From Chlamydiota bacterium (GTDB taxonomy: Bacteria > Chlamydiota > Chlamydiia > Chlamydiales > Rhabdochlamydiaceae): a stretch of DNA of 64,000 bases. Positions 10,062 through 20,200 of the stretch are shown piece after piece (positions within the stretch are counted from its first letter, which is position 1; the number at the start of each line of letters is the position of its first letter). Location: assembly GCA_013286675.1 (NCBI GenBank), contig JABDFE010000001.1, forward strand, positions 49,721 through 113,720, in the 5' to 3' direction. The notes below the pieces were generated by a model, which saw nothing but the letters and a program-made list of their open reading frames with translations, did no database searches and had not been told where the DNA came from. The translations under genes and the position numbers were made by a program.

Positions 10062-10669
10062 TGGCTGACGATAGTTTCTATAATGGGTTTTAGAACATTT
10101 TCTACTCGGCAAATCTTTGCAAATTCAAAAAGCTTATCAAGATCTGTTTTGCCTTTTCTCCAGTATTCCTTTAAGGCTTCAATAACAATATCCATACCGA
10201 TTTTCTGCCGAAATTTTAAGCAGTCTGCTAAGGTTTTTTCTACTCCATAAATTTTTACAGAGACACCATTAACTGAAATAATCTCAATTCCCTTTTTATA
10301 AGATTCGGCAGAGAAAAAAAAGCATCGAATTGGTGGGTAATGAAGTTGAGGAATTCTAGACAGCCGTGGTAAAGCTATATAAACTGAATGAGGAATTTGG
10401 GTAGTGAGTTCATAATAAGCTAGCGCTGATATTAAACAAATGACGCCCTTTGGAATTCTTTTTGCCGCTACGACAAAATCAGGTTCAGAAAATTCTGGCG
10501 ATGAAACAAGACGATATATGCCTCTACTCAGAGATTCAAGTATTCCCTGATCTCTAAGTTTATAAAGATCAACGGGGTGCACTCCAAGTCGCAAAGCCTC
10601 AGATGTCCTTAAAATCCCGTTGTGCTTCCGAAAAACACTTACAGCATCTATTTTTTTCTTCTTTTTCAT
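10058..10669 (-). CDS. AbiEi-family type IV antitoxin (winged-helix)
   Basis: N-terminal wHTH (ILRTSEALRLGVHPVDLYKLRDQGILESLSRGIYRLV); directly upstream of and translationally coupled to the AbiEii gene. Confidence 0.82.
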   Translation of the reverse strand: MKKKKKIDAVSVFRKHNGILRTSEALRLGVHPVDLYKLRDQGILESLSRGIYRLVSSPEFSEPDFVVAAKRIPKGVICLISALAYYELTTQIPHSVYIALPRLSRIPQLHYPPIRCFFFSAESYKKGIEIISVNGVSVKIYGVEKTLADCLKFRQKIGMDIVIEALKEYWRKGKTDLDKLFEFAKICRVENVLKPIIETIVSQ

Positions 10670-10804
10670 CTGATAAAAATGTTAACACTTATCTATATCT
10701 GATTACGTTTTTATCAATATCCCCATTCGTTGTCAATATTAATTTATTGGAAGATTAGTAGAGACTTGACCTTAAGAGGCAAAATCTGTCATTCTATCTA
10801 GATT

Positions 10805-11368
10805 ATGTCACAAGTTAGCACAAATGAATTTAAAGCCGGATTAAAAGTTGAAGTTGATGGTGAACCATACACCATGGTCTCCAATGAGTTTGTCAAGCCG
10901 GGAAAAGGCCAGCCTTTTAACCGTGTAAAGCTCAAACACCTTAGAACTAGCCGTACGATTGAACGGACCTTCAAGTCAGGTGAAAAACTTGAACTTGCAG
11001 ATGTCGTTGAATCCAAAATGCGTCTTCTCTACACAGATACCGATAATGCTGTGTTCATGGACGACTCGTCGTTTGAACAAACCGAAGTTCCTTTGAAAAT
11101 GATCGGTGATGGCAAACAATGGCTCATGGAGGAAATCGTCTACTCCATCATCTATTATAAAGGCGAACCGATCGAAGTTGTCCCTCCGACCTTCATGGAA
11201 ATGAAGATCACTGAGACAGCTCCAGGTCTTCGCGGCGACACTTCTGGACGCGTACTCAAACCCGCGATCGTAGAAACAGGCGCTAAAATCCAAGTCCCCA
11301 TCTTCGTTGAAGAAGGCGACAAAATCAAAATCGATACGCGAACCAGTGAATACGTCTCTCGCGTCTAG
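10805..11368 (+). CDS. efp: Elongation factor P
   Basis: FVKPGKGQPFNRVKLKHL (modifiable Lys loop) and C-terminal RGDTSGRVLKPAIVETGAKIQVPIFVEEGDKIKIDTRTSEYVSRV. Confidence 0.95.
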   Translation: MSQVSTNEFKAGLKVEVDGEPYTMVSNEFVKPGKGQPFNRVKLKHLRTSRTIERTFKSGEKLELADVVESKMRLLYTDTDNAVFMDDSSFEQTEVPLKMIGDGKQWLMEEIVYSIIYYKGEPIEVVPPTFMEMKITETAPGLRGDTSGRVLKPAIVETGAKIQVPIFVEEGDKIKIDTRTSEYVSRV

Positions 11369-12272
11369 AACTGAAATCTTAAAGCAGCGCGCACACATGC
11401 TTGCAGAGGTGCGCGCTTTTTTTTCTCATAAAAAAATCTTAGAAGTCGACACTCCGATTTTATCCCATGCAGCTCCCATCGATACCCATATTGAAGTCAT
11501 GGCCATTCCTTCAGTGAAAGGCTTTCTCCACACCTCCCCTGAATATGCCATGAAGCGGCTGATTGCCGAAGGAAGCGGAGATATTTATCAACTCAGCCAC
11601 GTCTTCCGAGCGGAAGAAGCCGGACGGCTGCACAATCCCGAATTTACCATGATCGAGTGGTACCGCATCGGCGTTTCATTTCAGTTTCTAATCGATGAAA
11701 CCCTTGAACTTATCCGGCTCTTCTTAGGAAATATCCCCGTTCATATCTACACCTATTCACAAGCTTTTCAGAAATTCGTTGGCATCGATCACCTAGCAGC
11801 TTCCCCTTCCGACCTTAAAAAAATCGCAGAGGAAAATAATCTCCCCCTAACCTCGGATGCAGACTCCTGGGATAAAGACACTTTTCTCCATTTTTTGATG
11901 GCCTTTTTGATCGAACCACAATTTGCCGGCCTCAATATCATCCGAGATTTCCCCTCCACACAAGCCGCTCTTGCTCAAGTGTACCAAGATGTCGCAGAGC
12001 GTTTTGAAGTCTATTTCAACGGCATTGAACTAGCTAACGGCTTCCATGAACTGACAGATCCCGTCGAACAACGCCGTCGGTTTGTCCAGGCCAATTGTGA
12101 ACGCGAAAAACTCGGCAAAGAAACTTTGCCACTAGATGAAAACTTTCTCTCCGCTCTAGAAGACCTTCCTGACTCATGCGGAGTCGCTGTCGGATTCGAC
12201 AGACTTCTCATGCTCCAATTGAACAAAGAAAGCCTCAAAGAAATCCTTCCTTTTGCTTGGGACAATATTTAA
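11307..12272 (+). CDS. epmA: EF-P lysyltransferase EpmA/GenX (true start may be the ATG at 11397)
   Basis: LysRS-like catalytic core without an anticodon-binding domain: LHTSPEYAMKRLIAEGSGDIYQLSHVFRAEEAGRLHNPEFTMIEWYR; ends CGVAVGFDRLLML. Confidence 0.9.
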   Translation: MKKATKSKSIREPVNTSLASRTEILKQRAHMLAEVRAFFSHKKILEVDTPILSHAAPIDTHIEVMAIPSVKGFLHTSPEYAMKRLIAEGSGDIYQLSHVFRAEEAGRLHNPEFTMIEWYRIGVSFQFLIDETLELIRLFLGNIPVHIYTYSQAFQKFVGIDHLAASPSDLKKIAEENNLPLTSDADSWDKDTFLHFLMAFLIEPQFAGLNIIRDFPSTQAALAQVYQDVAERFEVYFNGIELANGFHELTDPVEQRRRFVQANCEREKLGKETLPLDENFLSALEDLPDSCGVAVGFDRLLMLQLNKESLKEILPFAWDNI

Positions 12273-12315
12273 GTACCTGCAAGTCAGTAAGTTGCATTTT
12301 CTACTCCGGAATTGC

Positions 12316-12349
12316 CTGACATTTTCGGAGTATACTCCGAAAATGTCAG
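12316..12349. terminator. 34-bp perfect palindrome between convergent genes (probable bidirectional terminator or protein-binding palindrome)
   Basis: CTGACATTTTCGGAGTATACTCCGAAAATGTCAG. Confidence 0.6.
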
Positions 12350-12352
12350 AGA

Positions 12353-13987
12353 CTACATCCATTTCTGGACGATCGGATAGCGCCGACCGACTCTAAAGGC
12401 CTTTTTGGTGACACGGATGCCCGGAGCTGATTGACGCCGCTTATATTCTGATGCATGGATCCGATGGATCAAATCTAAAACAAGCTCTAAGGGAAAACTG
12501 TATTTATTCACAATCTCTTCAGGCGTCATCAGATCTTCGACATACGCTTGCAGGACTGCATCGACAATCGCGTAATCTGGCAGCGTATCGGTGTCTCGTT
12601 GGTCAGGCCTTAATTCTGCAGAGGGCGGCTTATCGATCGTTGACTGAGGGATTATCTCTTTTTCCCGATTGATCCACCGAGATAGCATATAAACCTGTGT
12701 CTTGCTGACATCCGCAATCACACCAAGGCCTCCTGCCATATCTCCATAGAGCGTACAGTAGCCCATCGCCAGTTCGCTTTTATTGCCTGTGCTGATGAGG
12801 AGATATCCCAGCTTATTTGAAAGAGCCATGAGGATCATTCCCCGGATGCGCGATTGGATATTTTCTTCGGTGATATCGAGCGGCTTGCCTTGGAAAAATG
12901 GGGTTAGCGTTTTAAGATAGGTCTCATAGATCCCATCGATATGGACCACATCCAATTCAATCCCAAGATTTTTAACCAAAACTTGAGCATCTTTTAAGCT
13001 CGAGGGAGAATTAAATTTTGATGGCATCGCTAAAGCATAGACGTTTTCTTTTCCTAAAGCCTCGACAGCAATACACGCTGTCAAAGCTGAATCGATCCCT
13101 CCGGAAACACCTAAAATCGCTTTCGTGAAATTCTGTTTCTGAAAATAGTCCCGCGTCCCTAAAACTAGCGCGTGGTACAAATCTCCGATCGCATCGTACT
13201 TGAAAGATAACATGCAGGATTTAGAGTTCAGATCGACCATCATCAGATCTGCTTCAAACCCTTTGGCTAGCTGACACAGCTCTGCTTTTTCATTGATGTA
13301 TACACTATACCCATCGAAAACCAGCTGATCATTAGCGCCAACTTGTGCGCAGAGAATCACAGGACATTTTAGAGTTTTGGCAGCTTTTTGGCAGACTTTC
13401 ACCCGGATATCGGACTTTTGATACTGGTAAGGTGAAGCTGATAAATTGAGCAAAAGATCAATCTTGAGTTTTTGATACTCCAGCACAGGGTCGCAGGCAT
13501 ATCTCGTGTCGCCAACATAGCCGGCATGCTGCCAAATATCTTCGCAGATCAACACTCCGATCTTTTTTCCTTTCCAAACCCATGTCTTAAATTCAGTGCC
13601 TGGCTCAAAGTAACGCCTTTCATCAAACACATCATACGTTGGAAGCAGCGCTTTATCATGAAAACCCACAATTTTCCCATCTTGGATAATCGCTGCGCTG
13701 TTAAGTAAAGCTTTTTCTCCATGGGCAAGATTGCGTCTGACAAGTCCTACAAGGACCATCAGCCCTTTCGTATGGGGAATAATTTTTTGAAGCGTCTCTT
13801 CGCAAGACGTCACAAAATGGTCATGCAACACCAGATCTTCAGGAGGATAGCCGCAGACCGCAAGCTCAGGAAACAAGACGACATCGGCTTTTTCTTTTTG
13901 GGCATGCGCAAGAGCATGAATAATTTTTTGGATATTTCCAGAAAAATCACCAATTATCGGATCAAGCTGGGCAACTAAAACTTTCAT
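12353..13987 (-). CDS. nadE: Glutamine-dependent NAD+ synthetase (start MKVLVAQLDP at 13987; ORF open to 14011)
   Basis: Nitrilase domain MKVLVAQLDPIIGDFSGN, ICEDIW; synthetase domain AILGVSGGIDSALTA, STGNKSELAMGYCTLYGDMAGG. Confidence 0.95.
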   Translation of the reverse strand: MKVLVAQLDPIIGDFSGNIQKIIHALAHAQKEKADVVLFPELAVCGYPPEDLVLHDHFVTSCEETLQKIIPHTKGLMVLVGLVRRNLAHGEKALLNSAAIIQDGKIVGFHDKALLPTYDVFDERRYFEPGTEFKTWVWKGKKIGVLICEDIWQHAGYVGDTRYACDPVLEYQKLKIDLLLNLSASPYQYQKSDIRVKVCQKAAKTLKCPVILCAQVGANDQLVFDGYSVYINEKAELCQLAKGFEADLMMVDLNSKSCMLSFKYDAIGDLYHALVLGTRDYFQKQNFTKAILGVSGGIDSALTACIAVEALGKENVYALAMPSKFNSPSSLKDAQVLVKNLGIELDVVHIDGIYETYLKTLTPFFQGKPLDITEENIQSRIRGMILMALSNKLGYLLISTGNKSELAMGYCTLYGDMAGGLGVIADVSKTQVYMLSRWINREKEIIPQSTIDKPPSAELRPDQRDTDTLPDYAIVDAVLQAYVEDLMTPEEIVNKYSFPLELVLDLIHRIHASEYKRRQSAPGIRVTKKAFRVGRRYPIVQKWM

Positions 13988-14004
13988 CTGTATAATAGAT
14001 CCAT

Positions 14005-15762
14005 ATGACACAAGGCACCCTAAAAATCCATACTGAAAACATTCTCCCCATTATCAAACGATGGCTCTATTCCGATAAAGACATCTTTGTCAGAGAACTC
14101 GTCTCCAATGCTTGCGACGCTCTTCGCAAACTCCAAATCTTACGAGATCAGAACCTAGCCGATTTCAAAGACGAAGAGCTCAAAATCGAACTTTTTGTCG
14201 ATAAAGAAGCAAGAACCCTGCAATTTGTCGATACGGGCCTTGGCATGACAGCCGAAGAAGTCGAAAAATATATCGCCCAGATCGCTTTTTCTGGAGCACG
14301 AGAATTCTTAAATAAATACCAAGGTGATGGAGAACAAATCATCGGCCACTTTGGGCTTGGGTTCTACTCTGCCTACATGGTCGCAGAAAAAGTCACAATC
14401 GATACCCTCTCTTACCAAGCCGCTTCTGAGCCTGCTTTTTGGTCGTGCGCTGGATCGTCTGACTATACTCTTGAAAAAGGCTCACGGACCGGCCGCGGCA
14501 CAACGATTACACTCCATGTCGGAGAAGACAGCGATGAGTTCTTAGAAGTCTCTCGCCTCCGCGAAATCTTAGAAAGATACTGCCAATTTCTGCCGTATCC
14601 GATCTTCCTGAGTGGCGAGCAGATCAACAAGCAAGACCCCCTCTGGCTGAAAAATCCATCCGATTGCACAGAAAAAGAGTATCTTGACTTCTACCATACC
14701 CTTTATCCGATGGAGCCTGATCCGATTTTCTGGATCCATCTCAATGTAGACGTGCCGTTCCATCTCCAAGGAATCCTGTATTTCCCTAAAATCACCCAGC
14801 GGTTTGATTGGAGCAAGAGCAATATCCAACTTTTTGTCCATCGCGTCTTTGTTTCAGATAGCTGCAAAGACCTAATCCCTGACTTTCTCATGTGCCTCCG
14901 AGGTGCCATTGACAGCCCCGATATTCCCCTGAATGTCTCCCGCAGCTACCTCCAAATGGATAAGACCGTCCGTCAGCTGTCTGCTCATATCTCTAAAAAA
15001 GTCGCAGATAAACTCGGATCTCTCTACCAAACCGATCAAGAAAAGTTCTACCTTGCTTGGCCTGAAATTGAAATGATCGTCAAGCTCGGCATGCTCCAAG
15101 ACGAGAAATTCTATACTCGCGCGAAAGATTTCCTCATTTGGAAAACCACCACCGACACCTGGACAACTTTAGATGGAAAAACCAGCACCGTGTTCTACAC
15201 AGCGGACGCCCACGCATCGATCTTAGAGCTCTATAAAGACAAAGAAGTCCTTCTTTCAACATCGCCGATCGATACGCATCTGTTCAGCTCTTTAGAGCGT
15301 AAATTGTCGCTCAAATTCCAACGCGTTGATGGAGCTCTCGATGACTCTTTGCTCGATGCCTCCAAAGAAAAAACCGAGAGCAGCAAGATCGCTGACTTTT
15401 TCCGCAGGGCCCTTCCTGATCTAGAAATAGAAGCTAAAAGCCTTGCTACCAAAGCACTTCCTGCACTTCTTATCGTCGATGAAAATACCCGGCGTATGCG
15501 CGATGCAATGGCACTATCGGGCCACAATATGCCTGCTTTTGCAGCAAAGAAAACATTTGTTGTGAATACAAATAACCCGCTGATTGAATCTCTCTATCAA
15601 ATGCAGGAAGTAGAGTTAGCTTACGAAGTCGCTCACCATTTGTATGATCTTTCGTTGCTTGCTCAAAAAGAGATTGAGCCTGCTAAGATGACAGCCTTTA
15701 TCAATCGCTCGACACAGGTACTAGAGAAGCTTGTAAACCTCCGTTCTGGGTTGCTTTCATAG
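14005..15762 (+). CDS. htpG: Chaperone protein HtpG (Hsp90)
   Basis: ILPIIKRWLYSDKDIFVRELVSNACDAL, DTGLGMTAEEV, GHFGLGFYSAYMVA. Confidence 0.95.
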   Translation: MTQGTLKIHTENILPIIKRWLYSDKDIFVRELVSNACDALRKLQILRDQNLADFKDEELKIELFVDKEARTLQFVDTGLGMTAEEVEKYIAQIAFSGAREFLNKYQGDGEQIIGHFGLGFYSAYMVAEKVTIDTLSYQAASEPAFWSCAGSSDYTLEKGSRTGRGTTITLHVGEDSDEFLEVSRLREILERYCQFLPYPIFLSGEQINKQDPLWLKNPSDCTEKEYLDFYHTLYPMEPDPIFWIHLNVDVPFHLQGILYFPKITQRFDWSKSNIQLFVHRVFVSDSCKDLIPDFLMCLRGAIDSPDIPLNVSRSYLQMDKTVRQLSAHISKKVADKLGSLYQTDQEKFYLAWPEIEMIVKLGMLQDEKFYTRAKDFLIWKTTTDTWTTLDGKTSTVFYTADAHASILELYKDKEVLLSTSPIDTHLFSSLERKLSLKFQRVDGALDDSLLDASKEKTESSKIADFFRRALPDLEIEAKSLATKALPALLIVDENTRRMRDAMALSGHNMPAFAAKKTFVVNTNNPLIESLYQMQEVELAYEVAHHLYDLSLLAQKEIEPAKMTAFINRSTQVLEKLVNLRSGLLS

Positions 15763-15786
15763 CGCCTTGCCCTATCTTTCGGGCGC

Positions 15787-15852
15787 TTTCTAAAGATTTT
15801 TCGGGCACTATAGGCACCTTCCGGCTATGAGTGCCCGAAAAATCTTTAGAAA
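15787..15852. terminator. 22-bp-arm inverted repeat between convergent htpG and phosphoesterase genes
   Basis: tttctaaagatttttcgggcac ... gtgcccgaaaaatctttagaaa (perfect arms). Confidence 0.75.
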
Positions 15853-17100
15853 TCACCTCGAAAATCTAGTACCATCCTCAATAAAATCAACCCAAAACGG
15901 AGGTTTTGAAATCTGGTCGATAACCTCTCCTTGAGAATTTTTAGCCTCGATCAGACATTTTTCTGGTGAGAGCGTTACGATATAACAGCAGTTAATCGAC
16001 CCTGATTTTTCTAAATACCAGGTCTTCTTAAGAGTGTCGACAGGCCGTGTGTGCACTCCCCAAGAGCCATCTCCCAAATACGTGACACCGCTTGGATCGA
16101 CTTTTCCCTCTTTGATCGGATGGGTCCTCTTATATGTATGATTATGATGCTCGAACGCAAACGGCACCTGGTATTTTTCAAAAAGCGGCACCCAATTTTT
16201 TCTGATGTTCACCGCATTACCTTCAGTGTAAGGATAATAGGACGGGTACGCTGCGACATGATAAGCAGCTAGCAAATAGGGAAACGGCTGTTTGGTCTTG
16301 AGTGTGTTTTCGAGCCAGACCGTCTGATCCCCCTCTACCGGCCATGTATGTCCCGTATCGAGCATCACCAAACTGAAATAATCTCCAAAATCTAATGACC
16401 GATAAGCCTTACCCACTTCAGGGAAAGTAAAGATCTCGTAGAACAATTCTGGCTTATCCGTTTTATCTTTAAGCTTGTTGACATCGTGATTTCCCACTAA
16501 CGGCAGCAGTGGAATCAGCCTGCCATCTTGGCCGCCACCTTGGCCGATGGTGCGTTGCAAGCTCCGTAAAAAAGCCTGCCATCTAGCCATTGCCCACTTA
16601 GGGCCTTTTAGAAGGTTTTTAGTCCCTATTGTGTAGGCTAAGTCACCACCAATAACAATAAAGTCAGGGTGGTTAAAAGCGATCATCCGATTCATCCGGT
16701 GGAAAATCTCGGACGCTCCAGCATGATAGGCATCCCCGCCAATGGCCATCTTAACTGACCTTGTCAGTTTTTTGGGCATCGTCTGAAACGAGTACTCCCT
16801 CTTACTATCCTGAACCTTAAAGAGATAGACATTATCTTCCGTAAGCCCCTCTAAATAAATACGATGCACATCATATTCCTGCACAATCTGAGAATGCCCT
16901 TTAGCCGATTTCCAGGTCGAATCCCCCTTAATTTGATACTCCAGCTGGGGAAGGGTCGTTCCTGTGGGGGTTTGCCACTGGACAACCATCGTCGTCGTCG
17001 GATCCTTGACCCACGTCAGATAGATCGCAACCGGCTCTAGTGCCTCCAATAGGGGGCAGAGCAGCCCCAATAGAACCCAAGACCTGAGATATTTAACCAT
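15853..17100 (-). CDS. Secreted metallophosphoesterase, purple-acid-phosphatase-like (fibronectin III-like N-terminus)
   Basis: Signal-like N-terminus, TMVVQWQTPTGT, metal motifs GGDAYH, GGDLAY, LVGNHDV, AAYHVAAYPSYYPY, EHHNHTYKRTHP. Confidence 0.85.
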   Translation of the reverse strand: MVKYLRSWVLLGLLCPLLEALEPVAIYLTWVKDPTTTMVVQWQTPTGTTLPQLEYQIKGDSTWKSAKGHSQIVQEYDVHRIYLEGLTEDNVYLFKVQDSKREYSFQTMPKKLTRSVKMAIGGDAYHAGASEIFHRMNRMIAFNHPDFIVIGGDLAYTIGTKNLLKGPKWAMARWQAFLRSLQRTIGQGGGQDGRLIPLLPLVGNHDVNKLKDKTDKPELFYEIFTFPEVGKAYRSLDFGDYFSLVMLDTGHTWPVEGDQTVWLENTLKTKQPFPYLLAAYHVAAYPSYYPYTEGNAVNIRKNWVPLFEKYQVPFAFEHHNHTYKRTHPIKEGKVDPSGVTYLGDGSWGVHTRPVDTLKKTWYLEKSGSINCCYIVTLSPEKCLIEAKNSQGEVIDQISKPPFWVDFIEDGTRFSR

Positions 17101-17267
17101 TTAACAATCAACCAATTAGATTTAACTCTATTTCATCATTCTCCTCATAACCTTCTGAAAATTCAATAAAAATCTTTTATTATTAGGATTTTGTAAATAT
17201 TTGATTTACTTTTATCGCATTATATATTAAAATATATACTATAATTAACGCTAAAAACTAATAAATT

Positions 17268-20200
17268 ATGACAAGAATCAAAGCTTCAGAATATAGCCCT
17301 AATAGCCATGCAGTGGCATTAAACCCTTTAACCAAGGGTCAAGTTACACTCCTTAATAAAGGCGCTACAAATGACATTTCAGAGCGAGTCAAAACCCTCG
17401 TTCAAACCCACCTTGGCTATCGAGGAGATGAGAACTTTAAAACAACCTTTACCAAAAAAGAAGTAACCTTCTCTTTAAAAAACGGCCCTGCAACCGAAAA
17501 CCGCACTCTAAAGCTTGTCAACGGCCACTGGATGCTCAGCCAAAATAGCACTGACCCAGCTGCTTTAGATCCAAATGTAGAAGCTGAAGTCAATACCCTC
17601 ATTACCGAAATTCTTGCCAATATCGCTAAAGCAAACCGCGCAACGGTTTCTGACCCAGCTGTCTCTACTGCTACCGTTGATGCTATCGAGCAAGAAGTTT
17701 CTTCAGCCGACGACTCTGAGATTGAGCCAATCAATGTCAAGCTTGCCTCTTTAGAAAAACAGCTTCAATCTAATCTAACGCTTGAACAGTCACTTAAAGT
17801 CCAACAACAAATCCTAGATGAATTAACCGGCTTAAGATCTGCCTTAGAAAAACAATCTCTATCCAAAAGCTTTCAAAGAGATGCTCTTGAAAAAGAAATC
17901 GCAAACCTTCGAAAAGCTTTAGAAAAAAAGGAACAAGAATTCAAAGAATTTATCAGAGAAGGGCAAGCTCAATATGACAGCATGCTGTTAGGATCTCGAA
18001 TAGCCTTGGAAGAAAAGAATGAAAAAGCTCGTCAGTTACAAAAAAATATTGCTGCTTTAGAGAAGGTAGTATCTGAAAAAGACACGGCTCTTAAAAGAGC
18101 TTCTGAAGAACTTGAGTCCATAATAAAACAGATCGAAGCTGAATCCAAAAAAATCGAACAAGCCGCTAAAGAGAATGCTCCAAAACAGGAACAAGTTGGT
18201 CAAAAAGCCGCTGCTGCATTTAGAGAACAACAATCTAAGTTGCTTGCTGAAAAAACTGTGTTAGAAGAACAGCTTAGCACTGCTCGATCAAATTTAGAAA
18301 GCACAACAAAGGAACTCGAAATCCTTCGAACTGAAAACAAAGACTTGAATTTAAAACTTCAAAAAGCAGAATTCACTGGTGCAGTTTTCAATGCAACCAT
18401 TGAAGGTCTTCAAGAGCTTCTTAAAGAAACAGAGCAACTACTCAAAGTTGAAAAAGCTGAACGACAAAATCAAGTTGAAGATCTCCAAAAAGACCTAAAA
18501 ACAAAAGAAACCAAACTAAAACGCACCAGAAACGCAGAAGAAAAATTCGAAAGATTGCAGTCAAAGTTCGACGCTGAAAAGAAAAAATTCCAAAAGAAAC
18601 AAAAAGCTCTCCAAGATCAATACAATCAACTGAAGTCACAATTTGAAATAGAGACAAAACTTAGTAACTTTTTAACAAAAGAAGTTATTCCAGAACTTCA
18701 GAAGGATCTGGAAGAAAAAGATCGCAAACTCAAAGCTGCTACAAAAACAGCGGAAGAAAACGAATCCCAACTTCAATCGGAAAAAGCTCGTTATAAGATG
18801 GTGGAAGCTAATCATACAAACGTTGAGAAGATGAAGAAAATCTTTACACAAATCGACCAACAAACCACAGACTTGACTTCTAAACTTGAAGCAGCAACAA
18901 CCGAGAACTACACTTTCACCCAAAACATTCAAGATCTTCAAGAGTCTCTTCAAGAGAAAGAGGCTCTTAATGCAAAACTAAGCAAAGAAAAAGAATATCT
19001 GAATCTAGTCATTCAAGATGCAGAACAAGAAAAAAAGCTTGAAACTGCCCGATCAGATCTAAATAACATGAAACAAAAAGTCCAAATGCGCGAGCTTTAC
19101 TCAAAATACCTTGAAGCGCGTTTAAAACACCTCGAAGGTACAGATGAAGTTGGAATGCTAACCCAAGAAAATAGCAATCTGAGGGATAAGAGCTCATCTG
19201 CCGAACTTGCTGTTGAAATGAAAATACAAGAGATTGCATCGCTATCAGAGCAGCTTGAACAAGCAAAACAGATACAAGCAACTCTTCAAAACACAGTCAA
19301 AAACTTGCAATCCGAACTTGCACAAGCCGCTGATGAGGCTAAGAATGTTTCTCTAGAAGCGACAAAAAAAGAAGCCCAACTTCGCGAGAACCTGAAAGAA
19401 TACGAAGAAATCTACACAGAGACAAAGGCAGAACTCACAAAAGCAGAAAAGAATAACAAAGAACTGACAGATCAACTTGAATCTGCAAGCACGTTGAATA
19501 CTCTTGCATTACAACAAATTCAAGCTCTTGAGAAGTCTCTCAATGAAAAAGATCAAAAACTTGAAGCTGCTGCAAGGAATATCGTGCAAATTGAGTCGCT
19601 ATCAGAGCAACTTGAAACAGCAACTCAAATGCAAGCATTCCTTCAAGCTAAAGCTGATGGATACAAATCTGATCGTGATGATGCGAAACAATTAGCTAAA
19701 GAGGCTATGGAAGCTTATCAAATAGCGAAAGAAAACGAAGCCCAAATTAACAATGAGTTCGATGCGTATCAAGAGGAAATGGAAGCATTCGTTGAAGAGC
19801 AAAAGACAGAACTCGCAGCAAAACAATCTGAAAACGATGACCTGCAAGGTCAGTTTGAAACAGAAAAATTGTTTAAAGACTTTGCACTTGAACTCAATAA
19901 AAATTTCCAGAAGTCTGTTGATGAAAAAGATGAACAACTCGCAATTGCTGCAGAAAATATAACACAAATTCAATTGCAACTTGAACAAGCAACTGAAATG
20001 CAAGACACTCTTCAAGCTCAAAATACAGACTTGGATTCTAGACTCGAAGATTCAACAATGACCATCCAAGAGCTTCAGAGGTCTCTTAGAAAAAATGAGG
20101 GACGGCTTAAAGATATTGAAATAGAGCGTGACGAAGCGCAATTAGACAGAGATGAAGCAAAAGAAGACGCTGCCATTGCTCTGGATAAAACTAATGCCGC

